From Nonomuraea angiospora (GTDB lineage Bacteria; Actinomycetota; Actinomycetes; Streptosporangiales; Streptosporangiaceae), in assembly GCF_014873145.1 (NCBI RefSeq), contig NZ_JADBEK010000001.1, positions 9,362,001 through 9,426,000 on the forward strand: DNA of 64,000 nt, given 5' to 3'. The translations under genes and the position numbers were made by a program. Shown one piece after another: positions 9,365 to 18,189 of the stretch (the first letter of the stretch is position 1; each line of letters opens with the position of its first letter). The notes beneath the pieces are model-generated. The model was not told the DNA's origin. It ran no database searches and saw only the letters and a program-made list of their open reading frames with translations.

Positions 9365-9951
9365 TCGCCGACGTCATCGACCACCTGGCGGGCATCCAGC
9401 CCGGCTCGCCGCTCGACCGGTTGCGCGCCCGCCGGCCCGCCGCCCGCGAGCACGCCCAGCGCAGCTACGACGCGCTGTTCACCCCCGAGACGGAGGAGGA
9501 GATCACGCTCGTCGAGCGGGACGCGGTCGCCGCCTTCGTGGCCGGGCTGCACGACGACCCCGGCATCGCGCGCTTCTACGCCGACCGGCTGGCCGAGCTC
9601 TCGCCCGGGCTGCTCGCGGCGGTCGAGTCGGAGGTCTCGGCCGGGGCCACGACGGGGCCGTACGGGGTCTACCCGGGCGAGGGCCCGCTGTCGGCGGAGA
9701 GCGACGAGGGGCTGCGCTACCGCGTGCGGCGTCCGGGGGACCTCGGCGTGCGGCTCGCCGCCGCGTTCGAGCACGCCCACCTGCTCGTGTTCCGGCCCAG
9801 GGAGGCCGGCCGGGAGTCCCTGGACGCGCTGGCCCGGGCGGGCTGGAGCACCACGGGCGTCGTGACACTGTCGCAGCTCGTCGCCTTCCTCACCTTCCAG
9901 ATCCGCGTGGTGGCCGGCCTGCGTCACCTGCAGAACGGAGCGACCTCATGA
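9361..9951 (+). CDS. CMD-domain protein (Avi_7170-like family)
   Basis: 196 aa protein starting MIADVIDHLAGIQPGSPLD, which resembles the N-terminus of a carboxymuconolactone-decarboxylase-like family found beside peptide-type importers and LLM monooxygenases. The central part is helical, with FTPETEEEITLVERDAVAAF and a C-terminal LSQLVAFLTFQIRVVAGLR. The canonical CxxC pair of AhpD-like enzymes is absent, so peroxidase activity is doubtful. It overlaps both neighbours by four bases. Its role in the pathway is unknown; a redox partner or structural partner of the next gene product is possible. Confidence 0.75.
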   Translation: MIADVIDHLAGIQPGSPLDRLRARRPAAREHAQRSYDALFTPETEEEITLVERDAVAAFVAGLHDDPGIARFYADRLAELSPGLLAAVESEVSAGATTGPYGVYPGEGPLSAESDEGLRYRVRRPGDLGVRLAAAFEHAHLLVFRPREAGRESLDALARAGWSTTGVVTLSQLVAFLTFQIRVVAGLRHLQNGATS

Positions 9952-10523
9952 CCCAGCTGGCGTTCACGCGGGATCAGCTCGGGTGGGAGCCCTGGCTGGC
10001 GCCCCTGGAGACGGACGAGCTGACCGACGAGCACTACGAGGCGCTGGTCGACAAGGCCCGCGCGAAGTCGCCGTACTTCCTGCTCCTGGCCAGGGACCCG
10101 GCGATCCTGCAGGCCAGGACCAGGACCGACAACGACATCTTCTACAACCCCGACGGCGGGCTGCCGCGGGCCGAGCGCGAGCTGGCCGCGACGGCGACCT
10201 CGCGCCGCAACGGGTGCGTGTTCTGCGCCTCGGTGCACGCCCGCTTCGCCGCCCACTACTCCAAGCGGGCCGACGACGTGCAGCGGCTGCTCGACGAGGG
10301 GGCCGGCGCGCCCCAGGACGGGGAGTGGCAGGCGATCATCGACGCCTCGGTGGCCCTGGCCGCCACCCCTGCCGAGTTCGGCGCGCACCACGTCGAGGCG
10401 CTGCGCGCGGCCGGGCTCGACGACCTGGCGATCAGCGACGTCATCCACGCGGCCGCGTTCTTCAACTGGGCCAACCGCCTGATGCTCTCGCTCGGCGAGC
10501 CCGTCGAGGAGCCGGCGTCATGA
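9948..10523 (+). CDS. Alkylhydroperoxidase-domain protein (AhpD/CMD, Avi_7169-like family)
   Basis: 191 aa with the AhpD/CMD active-site pattern C-x2-C-x3-H in NGCVFCASVHARFAAHY (about residues 86-95). The expected helices surround it, including RAERELAATATS before and DVQRLLDEG after. Established family members reduce peroxides or act as thiol-dependent redox proteins. Coupled by four-base overlaps to the CMD gene before and the glyoxalase-like gene after. In this operon it may protect against peroxide leaking from the flavin monooxygenase or act on its product. Confidence 0.82.
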   Translation: MTQLAFTRDQLGWEPWLAPLETDELTDEHYEALVDKARAKSPYFLLLARDPAILQARTRTDNDIFYNPDGGLPRAERELAATATSRRNGCVFCASVHARFAAHYSKRADDVQRLLDEGAGAPQDGEWQAIIDASVALAATPAEFGAHHVEALRAAGLDDLAISDVIHAAAFFNWANRLMLSLGEPVEEPAS

Positions 10524-11140
10524 CGGCGGAGCTCGACCACCTCGTCTACGCGGTGCCCGACCTGGCCGCGGGTGTCATCACGTTCGCCGAGGCCACCGGG
10601 GTGACCCCGGTGGCGGGCGGCAGCCACCCGGGCGGCACCGCCAACTACCTGGTCGGCCTGGGGCCGGCCGCGTACCTGGAGATCATCGGCCCGGACCCGG
10701 CGGTGCCGGGCGCGCGGCCACGCGCGTTCGGCCTGGAGACCCTCACCGTGCCCCGGCTCGCCGGGTGGGCGGTGCGGCCCGCCGACATCGACGAGACGGT
10801 ACGGCGGGCCCGCGCGCTCGGCGTCGACCCCGGCGAGGTCCAGCCGCTCTCGCGCCGCACGCCTGCGGGCACGCTGCTGGAGTGGCGCCTGACCAGGTGG
10901 GCCGACCCTGCGGCGATCAATCCGGTGCCGTTCCTCATCGACTGGGGCCGGACCGCGCACCCGGCCGCCTCCGGGCTGCCGCAGGCGCGCCTGGCCTCCT
11001 TCACCGCCACCCACCCGGATCCCGGCGCGCTGCGCCGCGAGCTGGCCGCGGTCGAGGCGGAGCTGGAGGTCTCGGAGGGGCCGGAAGCGGCGTTGCGGGC
11101 GATCCTGGACACGCCCCGCGGCTCCGTGATCCTGAGCTGA
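10520..11140 (+). CDS. VOC/glyoxalase-like domain protein
   Basis: 206 aa starting at the ATG that overlaps the preceding stop (ATGA). The opening MTAELDHLVYAVPDLAAGV is the beta-alpha-beta start of the Glyoxalase_3 group, and ANYLVGLGPAAYLEIIGPDP supplies the second strand with a potential metal-binding Glu. It is the last gene of the importer-monooxygenase operon and is followed by a strong inverted repeat. It probably acts on, or binds, an intermediate of the pathway; no substrate can be read from the sequence. Confidence 0.78.
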   Translation: MTAELDHLVYAVPDLAAGVITFAEATGVTPVAGGSHPGGTANYLVGLGPAAYLEIIGPDPAVPGARPRAFGLETLTVPRLAGWAVRPADIDETVRRARALGVDPGEVQPLSRRTPAGTLLEWRLTRWADPAAINPVPFLIDWGRTAHPAASGLPQARLASFTATHPDPGALRRELAAVEAELEVSEGPEAALRAILDTPRGSVILS

Positions 11141-11145
11141 CGATC

Positions 11146-11179
11146 ACCCGTGCCCGTCCCCGCGCGGACGGGCACGGGT
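11146..11179. terminator. Bidirectional terminator hairpin
   Basis: A perfect 14-bp inverted repeat (arms 11146-11159 and 11166-11179) with a six-base loop lies between two convergent operons. It has no long U-tract, as is usual in actinomycetes. Confidence 0.8.
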
Positions 11180-11190
11180 GTCCCCACGGC

Positions 11191-11637
11191 TCAGGGCGCC
11201 TTGTACTCGGCGGCCCTGCCGCAGTAGCCGATCCCGACCGGGGAGCTGCTGAACCGGCACACCTGCACGACCACGCGATCGATGGACGCGACCCCCGCCG
11301 GGTCGGACAGCGCGAGGGCGATCGTGAACTGGCTGTCGTCCGCCTTGGCCACCTCGGAGTCGACGAGGGTGGTGCCCTTGTAGGCGGAGAAGGTGGCCTG
11401 CGAATACATCTTGTCCGGGGCGCACGACGAGATCGGCGCGTCGTCGGCCAGAAAGCCGTTCACCCTGACGACGGGCTCTTCGGCCCATTCCAGGGTCCCT
11501 TCCGTGACCCCGCGCAGGCACTGGTCCCCGGAGTCGGCGTGGAAGGGGAGCGCGGCCTGGGCGGCGAGCGCGGGTTGAGCCGTCAGCAGGCCGGCGGCGA
11601 GCACCGCCCCTGACGCGAGCCGAGCACGTAATCGCAT
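11191..11637 (-). CDS. Small secreted protein of unknown function
   Basis: 148 aa with a clear Sec signal peptide (MRLRARLASGAVLAAGLLTA, cleavage probably after ALAA). The mature part has four cysteines arranged as two likely disulfide pairs (QCLRG, SSCAPD, QVCRFS, GYCGR), which fits an extracytoplasmic beta-rich domain. It is the last gene of a leftward cassette with a MauE-like membrane protein 39 bp upstream, so its cysteines may be substrates of that protein. Not recognised as a named family. Confidence 0.7.
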   Translation of the reverse strand: MRLRARLASGAVLAAGLLTAQPALAAQAALPFHADSGDQCLRGVTEGTLEWAEEPVVRVNGFLADDAPISSCAPDKMYSQATFSAYKGTTLVDSEVAKADDSQFTIALALSDPAGVASIDRVVVQVCRFSSSPVGIGYCGRAAEYKAP

Positions 11638-11676
11638 GGTGTCGACCTCTTTCGGGTGATGGATGGTGGTGCCGGG

Positions 11677-12432
11677 TCACGCACCCACGAGGGTGACCAG
11701 GATGCGCGAGGGGTCGTTCCCGGCGAGGGGGACGGCGAAGACCGCCGTGCGCTCGCGGGCCCCGAAGACGACGAACCGCAGGCCGTCCTCGTCCCAGGTG
11801 TCCTGGACGTCGGAGGTGATCTGCGCGGACGCCGAGCAGTAGGCGGGGCTGCGGTAGAGCAGGTGCAGCGAGGCGCCCAGCGGGACCTGCTCCGACGGCG
11901 GCACGGCCAGCGGGCCGCGCAGCCGTACGCGCAGCTGCCGCAAGGGGGTCAGCCAGTAGCGGTCCAGCTCCGCGGAAAGCGCCATCAGGGCCACGGCCTC
12001 CGCCAGGCCGAGCGCGACCAGCGGCGGGCCCTGGTCCGCCGGGACGGCCAGCAGGCTCGCGGCCAGCAGGAGCCCCGCGCGGGCGAAGGCCCGCACGTCC
12101 ACCGGCTTGGAGTGGGCGCCGAGGCAGCCGCACGACGCGGCGGGCGCGGCCACGTACGAATAGGTGAGATACGCCAGGAACCCGGCGGAGAGCAGCGCGG
12201 CGATCGCGCCCTCCCACGGCGAGACGGGCGGCAGCAGCAGGACGGAGGCCACCGCGAGCTCGGCCACTCCGACGATCCGGAGCGCCGGGACCGCGCGCGC
12301 CGCGCCGACCAGCCGGGCCAGGGCGGTCTGCCCCGCCTGTACCCGCATCCGCCGGCTGAACAGCTTCATCAGGCCTGCCCAGGCGAGGAACAGGGCGATC
12401 ACGTACGGCTGCGTCGCGGCGATCCCGTTCAT
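11677..12432 (-). CDS. MauE/DoxX-type redox-associated membrane protein
   Basis: 251 aa. The first ~170 residues form about four or five membrane segments (FLAWAGLMKLF, IVGVAELAVASVLLLPP, AIAALLSAGFLAYLTYSY). A CxC motif, ASCGCLGAHSKP, sits at about residues 100-110 and is characteristic of MauE-like proteins. MauE is needed for disulfide-rich methylamine dehydrogenase light chain maturation. A C-terminal soluble tail of ~80 residues is extra. It lies 15 bp after a Tat-exported protein gene and follows a 15-cysteine protein gene. The parsimonious role is disulfide or redox handling of these neighbours. Confidence 0.72.
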   Translation of the reverse strand: MNGIAATQPYVIALFLAWAGLMKLFSRRMRVQAGQTALARLVGAARAVPALRIVGVAELAVASVLLLPPVSPWEGAIAALLSAGFLAYLTYSYVAAPAASCGCLGAHSKPVDVRAFARAGLLLAASLLAVPADQGPPLVALGLAEAVALMALSAELDRYWLTPLRQLRVRLRGPLAVPPSEQVPLGASLHLLYRSPAYCSASAQITSDVQDTWDEDGLRFVVFGARERTAVFAVPLAGNDPSRILVTLVGA

Positions 12433-12447
12433 GCTCAGGCTCCTTGG

Positions 12448-13044
12448 CTAGTGCGGGGAGAAGACGGTGGCGATGTCGACCTCGTTCGTGTCGGGCCGCC
12501 AGGCGCCGAGGATCTGCACGTGCTGGGCGACCCTCAGCATCGACAGGTCCGAGGTGGCCGGCGACTCGGAGTGGATCGCGACCGACTTGCCGGCCACGAC
12601 GTGGCACAGCACCTCTTTGCCGTTGTGGTCGAGGTGGATGGTCTTGTCGGTGATGTTCTTGATGTGGCCCTTGATGTTGACGATGTTGAGCCAGACCGAC
12701 TCGGCGGCGAGGGTGCCGTCCGGCATCCGCACGCCGCGGGCGTACAGGCCGTCGCCGGGCTTGGCCGCGTCGAACGCCACGGGGCCGAGCTTCCACAGGC
12801 TCGTGCCGTCCACGACCTTGATGTTGTGGATGACCATGTTCGAGCCGAGGACGAGCAGCGTGTTGTCCTTGATCGAACGGATCCGGCCCTCGGCGAAGTT
12901 GGGGTCGGGGGCGCCCGGGTCGACGTCGAGCGCGGTGTTGGCGAAGGCCGCCTCGGGACCGAGCGAGCCCATCGCGCTCGCGGCCACGACCGTGGCGCCG
13001 CCGCCGAGCAGGGCGGACCTGAGCATGTCTCTTCTGCTGGTCAT
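12448..13044 (-). CDS. Tat-exported protein with OB-like/DUF5666-type repeats
   Basis: 198 aa from the ATG at 13044, preceded by GAGGGGG. The N-terminus MTSRRDMLRSALLGGG is a twin-arginine signal, so the protein is exported folded, perhaps with a cofactor. The mature part has repeated beta segments such as EGRIRSIKDNTLLVLG and KGHIKNITDKTIHLD, resembling the DUF5666/OB fold. Four His are scattered in the second half. It sits 10 bp after the Cys-rich gene and 15 bp before the MauE-like gene. Function unknown. Confidence 0.68.
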   Translation of the reverse strand: MTSRRDMLRSALLGGGATVVAASAMGSLGPEAAFANTALDVDPGAPDPNFAEGRIRSIKDNTLLVLGSNMVIHNIKVVDGTSLWKLGPVAFDAAKPGDGLYARGVRMPDGTLAAESVWLNIVNIKGHIKNITDKTIHLDHNGKEVLCHVVAGKSVAIHSESPATSDLSMLRVAQHVQILGAWRPDTNEVDIATVFSPH

Positions 13045-13054
13045 CGTCGCCCCC

Positions 13055-13504
13055 TCACGCCGCGTCGATCGAGCAGGGACGCAGGCCGGTGGAGAGGCTG
13101 GCGATCTTGCTGTACGCCGCCGGCGTGAGGTCGATGATCCGGTCGGTGGCGCACGTCGAGCCGCAGCAGCTCCGCTCCCCGCAGAACAGGTCGGTCTGCG
13201 GGCCGCAGTCGGCGATGGAGGTGACGACGCTGACGCCGCTGCACAGGTTGGTGGTGCGGTGCTGGAAGCCACAGGTCCGGCGGGAGAGGTTGAAGCCGCA
13301 GGTGTCGGGGTGGGTGATGGCCCAGCAGGCGTCGGAGGTGTTGGGCCAGGCGTGCTGGAGGCTGCCGGAGTTGCAGGTGCCACAGGCGCCCTTGCCTGTG
13401 GTGCTGCACGGTCCCCAGGCGGTGCCGCAGCAGAACCAGGAGACCTCTCCTTGGACCGCGGCGTATAAGTCGATGGGGGTCTCGGGGGGCTGGGTGCGCG
13501 CCAT
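13055..13504 (-). CDS. Cysteine-rich protein (15 Cys in 149 aa), candidate substrate of the MauE-like protein
   Basis: 149 aa from an ATG preceded by GAGGAGGA. Fifteen cysteines include SWFCCGTAWGPC, GACGTCNSG, a C-x-G rich middle and RSCCGSTC. No signal peptide is visible, so export could occur with the Tat partner or the protein may stay inside. Density and spacing recall disulfide-knotted proteins such as the methylamine dehydrogenase small subunit, but the tryptophylquinone pattern cannot be aligned by eye, so that is only an analogy. First gene of the cassette; its promoter must lie in 13505-13658. Confidence 0.72.
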   Translation of the reverse strand: MARTQPPETPIDLYAAVQGEVSWFCCGTAWGPCSTTGKGACGTCNSGSLQHAWPNTSDACWAITHPDTCGFNLSRRTCGFQHRTTNLCSGVSVVTSIADCGPQTDLFCGERSCCGSTCATDRIIDLTPAAYSKIASLSTGLRPCSIDAA

Positions 13505-13658
13505 GCGCGTCCTCCTCGGGTGAGCTCTGGACGGTCTCGGTGGGGGGTCCTGAAACTTTCCGACTCGATCTATGAGTACCATGTAAGGATTTTTCGTCAA
13601 TGCCCCTATTTTTCGGCCTTTATCGGGTCATGGGATCGTCCCATGATCTACTGGGGGC

Positions 13659-14507
13659 ATGACGACGACAGGCGTGGCGCAGGTGGACGGAATCCGGCTG
13701 CACTACACGCGGGCCGGCGACGGGCCCTTGGTGGTGCTGCTGCACGGCTGGCCGCAGACCGGTCACTGCTGGCGGCACGTCATCGAGCCGCTGGCGGCCG
13801 AGTTCACGGTGGTGGCCCCCGACCTGCGGGGATACGGGCTGAGCGACAAGCCGGCCGGCGGCTACGACAAGCGGCGGATGGCCGCGGACATGGCTGGGCT
13901 CGTGGACGCGCTCGGGTTCGGGCGGGCCGCCGTCGTCGGGCACGACCGCGGCGCGCGGGTGGCCCACCGCTGGGGGCTCGACCGCCCCGACCAGGTCGGC
14001 AAGGTCGCGGTGCTGGACATCGTCCCCACGCGCGAGATGTTCCGCCGCCTGGACGCGTCCGTGGCCGCCGGCTACTGGCACTGGCTCTTCCACCTGCAGC
14101 CCGACCTGCCCGAACGCCTGGTGGGGCATGACGTACGGGGCTATCTGGAGTACTTCTTCGAGCGCTGGACGTACAACCGGCACGGCCTGCCCGCCGAGGC
14201 GGTCGACGTCTACGTCCGGGCGTTCGGCCGTCCGGGGGCCCTGCGCGCCGGGTTCGACGACTACCGGGCGCACGAGCACGACCTCGCGCTCGACGACGAG
14301 GACGCCGCCGCGGGGCGCCGCCTGACCATGCCCGTGCTGGCCCTGTGGGGGTCGGTGGGGCTGCCGGCGCGGTTGCCGTCGGAGGAGATCTGGCGGCAGT
14401 ACGCCGACGACGTCACCGCCGCCGAGATCCCCGAGTGCGGGCACTTCATCGCCGAGGAACGCCCGGAGGCCCTGCTCGCCCACCTGCGGGAGTTCCTGCG
14501 CCGCTGA
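13659..14507 (+). CDS. Alpha/beta hydrolase, epoxide hydrolase/haloacetate dehalogenase-like
   Basis: 282 aa alpha/beta hydrolase. The oxyanion region is VVLLHGWPQTGHCWR, the nucleophile elbow VVGHDRGAR places Asp as nucleophile, and the catalytic His lies in ECGHFIAEE. Asp at the elbow together with HGWPQ points to epoxide hydrolases or fluoroacetate/haloacetate dehalogenases and away from serine esterases. The gene stands alone and diverges from the Cys-rich cassette. The natural substrate is unknown. Confidence 0.85.
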   Translation: MTTTGVAQVDGIRLHYTRAGDGPLVVLLHGWPQTGHCWRHVIEPLAAEFTVVAPDLRGYGLSDKPAGGYDKRRMAADMAGLVDALGFGRAAVVGHDRGARVAHRWGLDRPDQVGKVAVLDIVPTREMFRRLDASVAAGYWHWLFHLQPDLPERLVGHDVRGYLEYFFERWTYNRHGLPAEAVDVYVRAFGRPGALRAGFDDYRAHEHDLALDDEDAAAGRRLTMPVLALWGSVGLPARLPSEEIWRQYADDVTAAEIPECGHFIAEERPEALLAHLREFLRR

Positions 14508-14659
14508 CCGCGCCTCGCCCGCGCCGATAGATCGCTACCGCACCGGGGTTAGCAGTACGTGTCCATCAAGACACTCTACGGATTGTGTCAGCCTGACTAC
14601 GTTCAGTGGTGAATGCCTCACGGACATCTGCTGTCACAGGCGAGCGATTGCGAGGGAAA

Positions 14660-16045
14660 ATGTCGACGGAGCCTCGGTTGAGCCTGGACACCCGGGCCGC
14701 GCGCAACCTGGCCACCACCACCAAGACGCGCCCGCAGATGCAGGCCATCACCTCCCGCTGGCTCCTGCGCCGGCTGCCGTGGGTCGACGTGCGCGGCGGC
14801 ACCTACCGCGTCAACCGCCGGCTGACGCACCACATCGGCCGCGGCCGGGTGAGCGTGGTGCTCAACGGGGCGGATGACGTGCTCATCGTCCCGCAGACGC
14901 TCCAGGAGCTGCCCTTGCTGCGCGGGTTCGACGACCTCGACGCGCTGGCGGCGATCGCCTCGACGTTCGCGCCGCGCGAGTTCCAGGCGGGGGAGGTCAT
15001 CGCCGAGGCCGGCACCCCGGTCACCGACACCTACGTGATCGCCCACGGCCGGCTCGAACGGCTGGCCGCCGGCGCGTACGGCGACGCGCAGCTCCTCGGC
15101 GTCATCACCGACGGCGCCCACCTGGGCGACGACGCGCTCGTGCAGGAGAGCCCCCGGTGGCCGTTCACGGTCAGGGCCGCCACCTCCGGCACGATCCTGG
15201 TGGCGCCCCGCCACGAGATCCAGCAGCTGCTCGGCGACACCCCCGCCCTGCGCGAGCACGTCGTCCACTACCTGGAGGAGACGCGCAAGCCGGTCAACCG
15301 CCGCGGCGAGGCGGCCGTCGCGCTCGCCTCCGGGCACGTGGGCGAGCCGGTCATCGACGGCACGTTCGTCGACTACGACATCCGGCCCCGCGAGTACGAG
15401 CTCAGCGTCACGCAGACCATCCTGCGGGTCCACACCCGCGTGGCCGACCTCTTCAACGACCCCATGAGCCAGCTCGAACAGCAGCTGCGCCTGACGGTCC
15501 ACGAGATCCGCGAGCGCCAGGAGTGGGAGCTGGTCAACAACCGCGAGTTCGGCCTGCTCCACAACACCGACTACGACCAGCGGATCAGCACCTGGTCCGG
15601 CCCGCCGACCCCCGACGACCTGGACGACCTGATCAGCATGCGCCGCAAGACCAAGATGCTGCTCGCCCACCCCAAGGCGATCGCCGCGTTCTTCCGGGAG
15701 TGCAACAAGCGCGGGCTGGTGCCGGGCAGCGCGGACGTCGACGGCCACGAGATTCCGGCCTGGCGCGGCATCCCGATCTTCCCCTGCGGCAAGATCCCGA
15801 TCTCCGGGCACCAGACCACCTCCATCCTGGCCCTGCGTACGGGTGAGGAGGACCAAGGGGTCGTCGGCCTCTACCAGACCGGCCTGCCGGAGGAGCACGA
15901 GCCGGGGCTCAACGCCCGCTTCATGGGCATCAACGCCCAGGCCGTGATGTCCTACCTGGTCAGCGCCTACTACTCGGCGGCGATCCTGGTGCCCGACGCC
16001 ATCGGCATCCTCGAGAACGTCGACGTCTCCGCGCCGCGCTCCTGA
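14660..16045 (+). CDS. eshA: EshA-type family 2B encapsulin shell protein with inserted cNMP-binding domain
   Basis: 461 aa. The N-terminal arm with [20 protein letters not shown] and [11 protein letters not shown] is characteristic of EshA-like proteins, now recognised as family 2 encapsulins with an HK97-like shell fold. A cyclic-nucleotide-binding-type domain is inserted at about residues 88-205 ([21 protein letters not shown]). The C-terminal part holds the P-domain/A-domain regions ([25 protein letters not shown]). The start at 14660 follows GAGGGA; an earlier GTG at 14606 is possible. The next gene is a 2-MIB synthase, the known cargo class of 2B shells. Confidence 0.9.
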   Translation: MSTEPRLSLDTRAARNLATTTKTRPQMQAITSRWLLRRLPWVDVRGGTYRVNRRLTHHIGRGRVSVVLNGADDVLIVPQTLQELPLLRGFDDLDALAAIASTFAPREFQAGEVIAEAGTPVTDTYVIAHGRLERLAAGAYGDAQLLGVITDGAHLGDDALVQESPRWPFTVRAATSGTILVAPRHEIQQLLGDTPALREHVVHYLEETRKPVNRRGEAAVALASGHVGEPVIDGTFVDYDIRPREYELSVTQTILRVHTRVADLFNDPMSQLEQQLRLTVHEIRERQEWELVNNREFGLLHNTDYDQRISTWSGPPTPDDLDDLISMRRKTKMLLAHPKAIAAFFRECNKRGLVPGSADVDGHEIPAWRGIPIFPCGKIPISGHQTTSILALRTGEEDQGVVGLYQTGLPEEHEPGLNARFMGINAQAVMSYLVSAYYSAAILVPDAIGILENVDVSAPRS

Positions 16046-16083
16046 CCGCTCGACTCCGGCTCGACTCCAGGAAGGGGCGCGTC

Positions 16084-17250
16084 ATGCCCGAGATCGCAGC
16101 AGGTCCCACCGGTCTGGGCACCTCCGCGCTGCGCTTTCCGCTCTTCGACCGCCATCCCGTGCCACGGCCCGACGAACGGGACGGGCACGAGCCGCCCAGG
16201 CCCGCTCCGATGGACCCCGCGCAGGCGGCGCGCGGCGCCGCCTACCGCCACAGTCTCGCCCCGCTGCCCTACCGGGAACGGCAGTGGGGCGACGGGACCT
16301 ATCCGCCGCTCTACTGCCCCGAGCTCGTCAGGAACGACCAGGCGCTGGCCGACGAGGTGGACCGGCGGCTGCTGGCGTGGGCGGAGCGGATCGGCCTGCA
16401 CGAGGGGCGCATGGAGGAGTTCGGCGCGACCGGCTACGGGCGGCTGGCCATGCTCGCCCATCCCGACGCCGACGACCCCGACCTGCTGCTGATCGCGGCG
16501 CAGACGAACGCCGCCTGGTGGGCGGCCGACGACTACTACGCCGACGAGACCGAGCTGGGCGCCACGCCGACGGAGCTGCCGCCGCGCCTCGCCCTCGTGA
16601 CCTCGGCCATGGACCCGCCTCCGCCCGCGGGCGACTACACGCGCCAGCTCGAGGAGGCGATCGAGGCCGACCCCGTCCTGGTCTCCCTGCGGTCGTCCGT
16701 CAGCCACATCACCCGCCACGCCACCCCGTCGCAGGTCATGCGGATCTGCAACATCACCTCCCAGATGTACGTGAGCTGGGCCGCCTACGCCGCCTGGCGC
16801 TACCTGGAGACGCCGCCGCCCGTGTGGCGCTACCTCGCGGCCCGGCAGCACGACAGCTTCTACACGTCCATGACGCTCATCGACATCGTGGGCGCGTACG
16901 AGCTGCCCGCCAATCTCTTCGCCGACAGGAGGTTCCACACTGCGCTCATGCAAGCGGGCACCGCCAGCGTCCTCGTCAACGACCTGCACTCCGTCGCCAA
17001 GGAGGCGGCCGACGAGCTGCCCGACTCCAACGTGATCCTGCTGATCGCCGCCGAGGAGGGCTGCCCCATCCGCGAGGCGACCGAACGCGCCGTGGCCATG
17101 CACAACGACTTCGTCAGAGGGTTCGAGGCCAGCCGGCGAGCGCTCGACGCCATCCCGTCCGTCGAGCTGAAGCGGTTCCTGCGCGGGGCGCAGGGCTGGA
17201 TGGCCGGCTGCGTCGAATGGCACGACACCACCAGCCGCTACAAGTCCTAG
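16084..17250 (+). CDS. 2-methylisoborneol synthase (terpene cyclase)
   Basis: 388 aa class I terpene cyclase that converts 2-methyl-GPP to 2-methylisoborneol. The Mg-binding Asp-rich motif is ADDYYADETE (around residue 150) and the NSE triad is VNDLHSVAKE (around residue 300). The first ~65 residues are Pro/Asp-rich and likely disordered; such N-terminal extensions act as the loading segment into family 2B encapsulins. It lies 38 bp after the shell gene and 17 bp before the C-methyltransferase gene. Length and motifs are normal, and the enzyme should be active. Confidence 0.93.
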   Translation: MPEIAAGPTGLGTSALRFPLFDRHPVPRPDERDGHEPPRPAPMDPAQAARGAAYRHSLAPLPYRERQWGDGTYPPLYCPELVRNDQALADEVDRRLLAWAERIGLHEGRMEEFGATGYGRLAMLAHPDADDPDLLLIAAQTNAAWWAADDYYADETELGATPTELPPRLALVTSAMDPPPPAGDYTRQLEEAIEADPVLVSLRSSVSHITRHATPSQVMRICNITSQMYVSWAAYAAWRYLETPPPVWRYLAARQHDSFYTSMTLIDIVGAYELPANLFADRRFHTALMQAGTASVLVNDLHSVAKEAADELPDSNVILLIAAEEGCPIREATERAVAMHNDFVRGFEASRRALDAIPSVELKRFLRGAQGWMAGCVEWHDTTSRYKS

Positions 17251-17267
17251 AGAGAGGAGCATTGCCG

Positions 17268-18113
17268 ATGACGGCCAGTCCCGTACTCAGCACCTACTAC
17301 CAGCACTCCGTCGCCGACTACTGGAACACCGAGAAGAACCCGGTCAACCTCCGCCTGGGTGAGGTCGACGGGATCTACCACCACCACTATGGCGTCGGCG
17401 AGGTGGACTGGTCGGTCCTTGAAGGCCCGGAAGACACCCGCGAGAAACGCGTCATCGAGGAGCTGCACCGGCTCGAGCACGCGCAGGCCGACCTCCTCAT
17501 CAGCCAGCTCGGCGCCCTGCGGCCGGAGCACCGGGTCATGGACGCCGGCTGCGGCCGGGGCGGCTCCAGCCTCCTGGTCAACCGCAGGTACGGCTGCCAG
17601 GTCGACGGCGTGTCCATTTCCGAGTCCCAGGTGGCCTTCGCCAACGAACAGGCGGAAAAGCGCGGTGTGTCCGACAAGGTGCGCTTCCATTTCCGCAACA
17701 TGCTCGACACCGGCTTCGAGCCTGGATCGTTCCAGGCGATCTGGAACAACGAGAGCACGATGTACGTCGAGCTGTCGCTGCTGTTCGCCGCGCACGCCCG
17801 CCTCCTGAGCCGCGGCGGCCGGTACGTGTGCATCACCGGCTGCTACAACGACGCCTACGGCCTGCCCTCGCGCGCCGTGAGCCAGATCAACGCCCACTAC
17901 ATCTGCGACATCCACCCCCGTAGCACCTACTTCAAGGAGATGGCGGCCAACCGCCTCGTCCCCATCGACGTCATCGACCTCACCGCCGCGACCATCCCCT
18001 ATTGGGAGCTGCGCGCCAAGACCCACCTCGCGACGGGGATCGAGCAGGCGTTCCTCGAGGCGTACAAGGACGGCAGCTTCCAGTACCTGCTCATCGCCGC
18101 CGACCGCATCTGA
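17268..18113 (+). CDS. Geranyl diphosphate 2-C-methyltransferase
   Basis: 281 aa SAM-dependent methyltransferase that makes 2-methyl-GPP for the adjacent cyclase. The SAM motif I is VMDAGCGRGGSSLLV (about residues 88-102), followed by the acidic strand QVDGVSISESQVAFA and the post-I motif FQAIWNNESTMYVE typical of the cyclopropane synthase-like/SMT group. The ATG at 17268 is preceded by AGAGAGGAG. The three-gene order shell, cyclase, methyltransferase equals the conserved streptomycete arrangement for the earthy odorant 2-MIB. Confidence 0.93.
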   Translation: MTASPVLSTYYQHSVADYWNTEKNPVNLRLGEVDGIYHHHYGVGEVDWSVLEGPEDTREKRVIEELHRLEHAQADLLISQLGALRPEHRVMDAGCGRGGSSLLVNRRYGCQVDGVSISESQVAFANEQAEKRGVSDKVRFHFRNMLDTGFEPGSFQAIWNNESTMYVELSLLFAAHARLLSRGGRYVCITGCYNDAYGLPSRAVSQINAHYICDIHPRSTYFKEMAANRLVPIDVIDLTAATIPYWELRAKTHLATGIEQAFLEAYKDGSFQYLLIAADRI

Positions 18114-18189
18114 CGGGGTGATGATTCCCCCTCCATTCAACAAATCCAGCGCCAGGTCCGTCTGAGGGGAGACGGATCACGGAAAGGCG

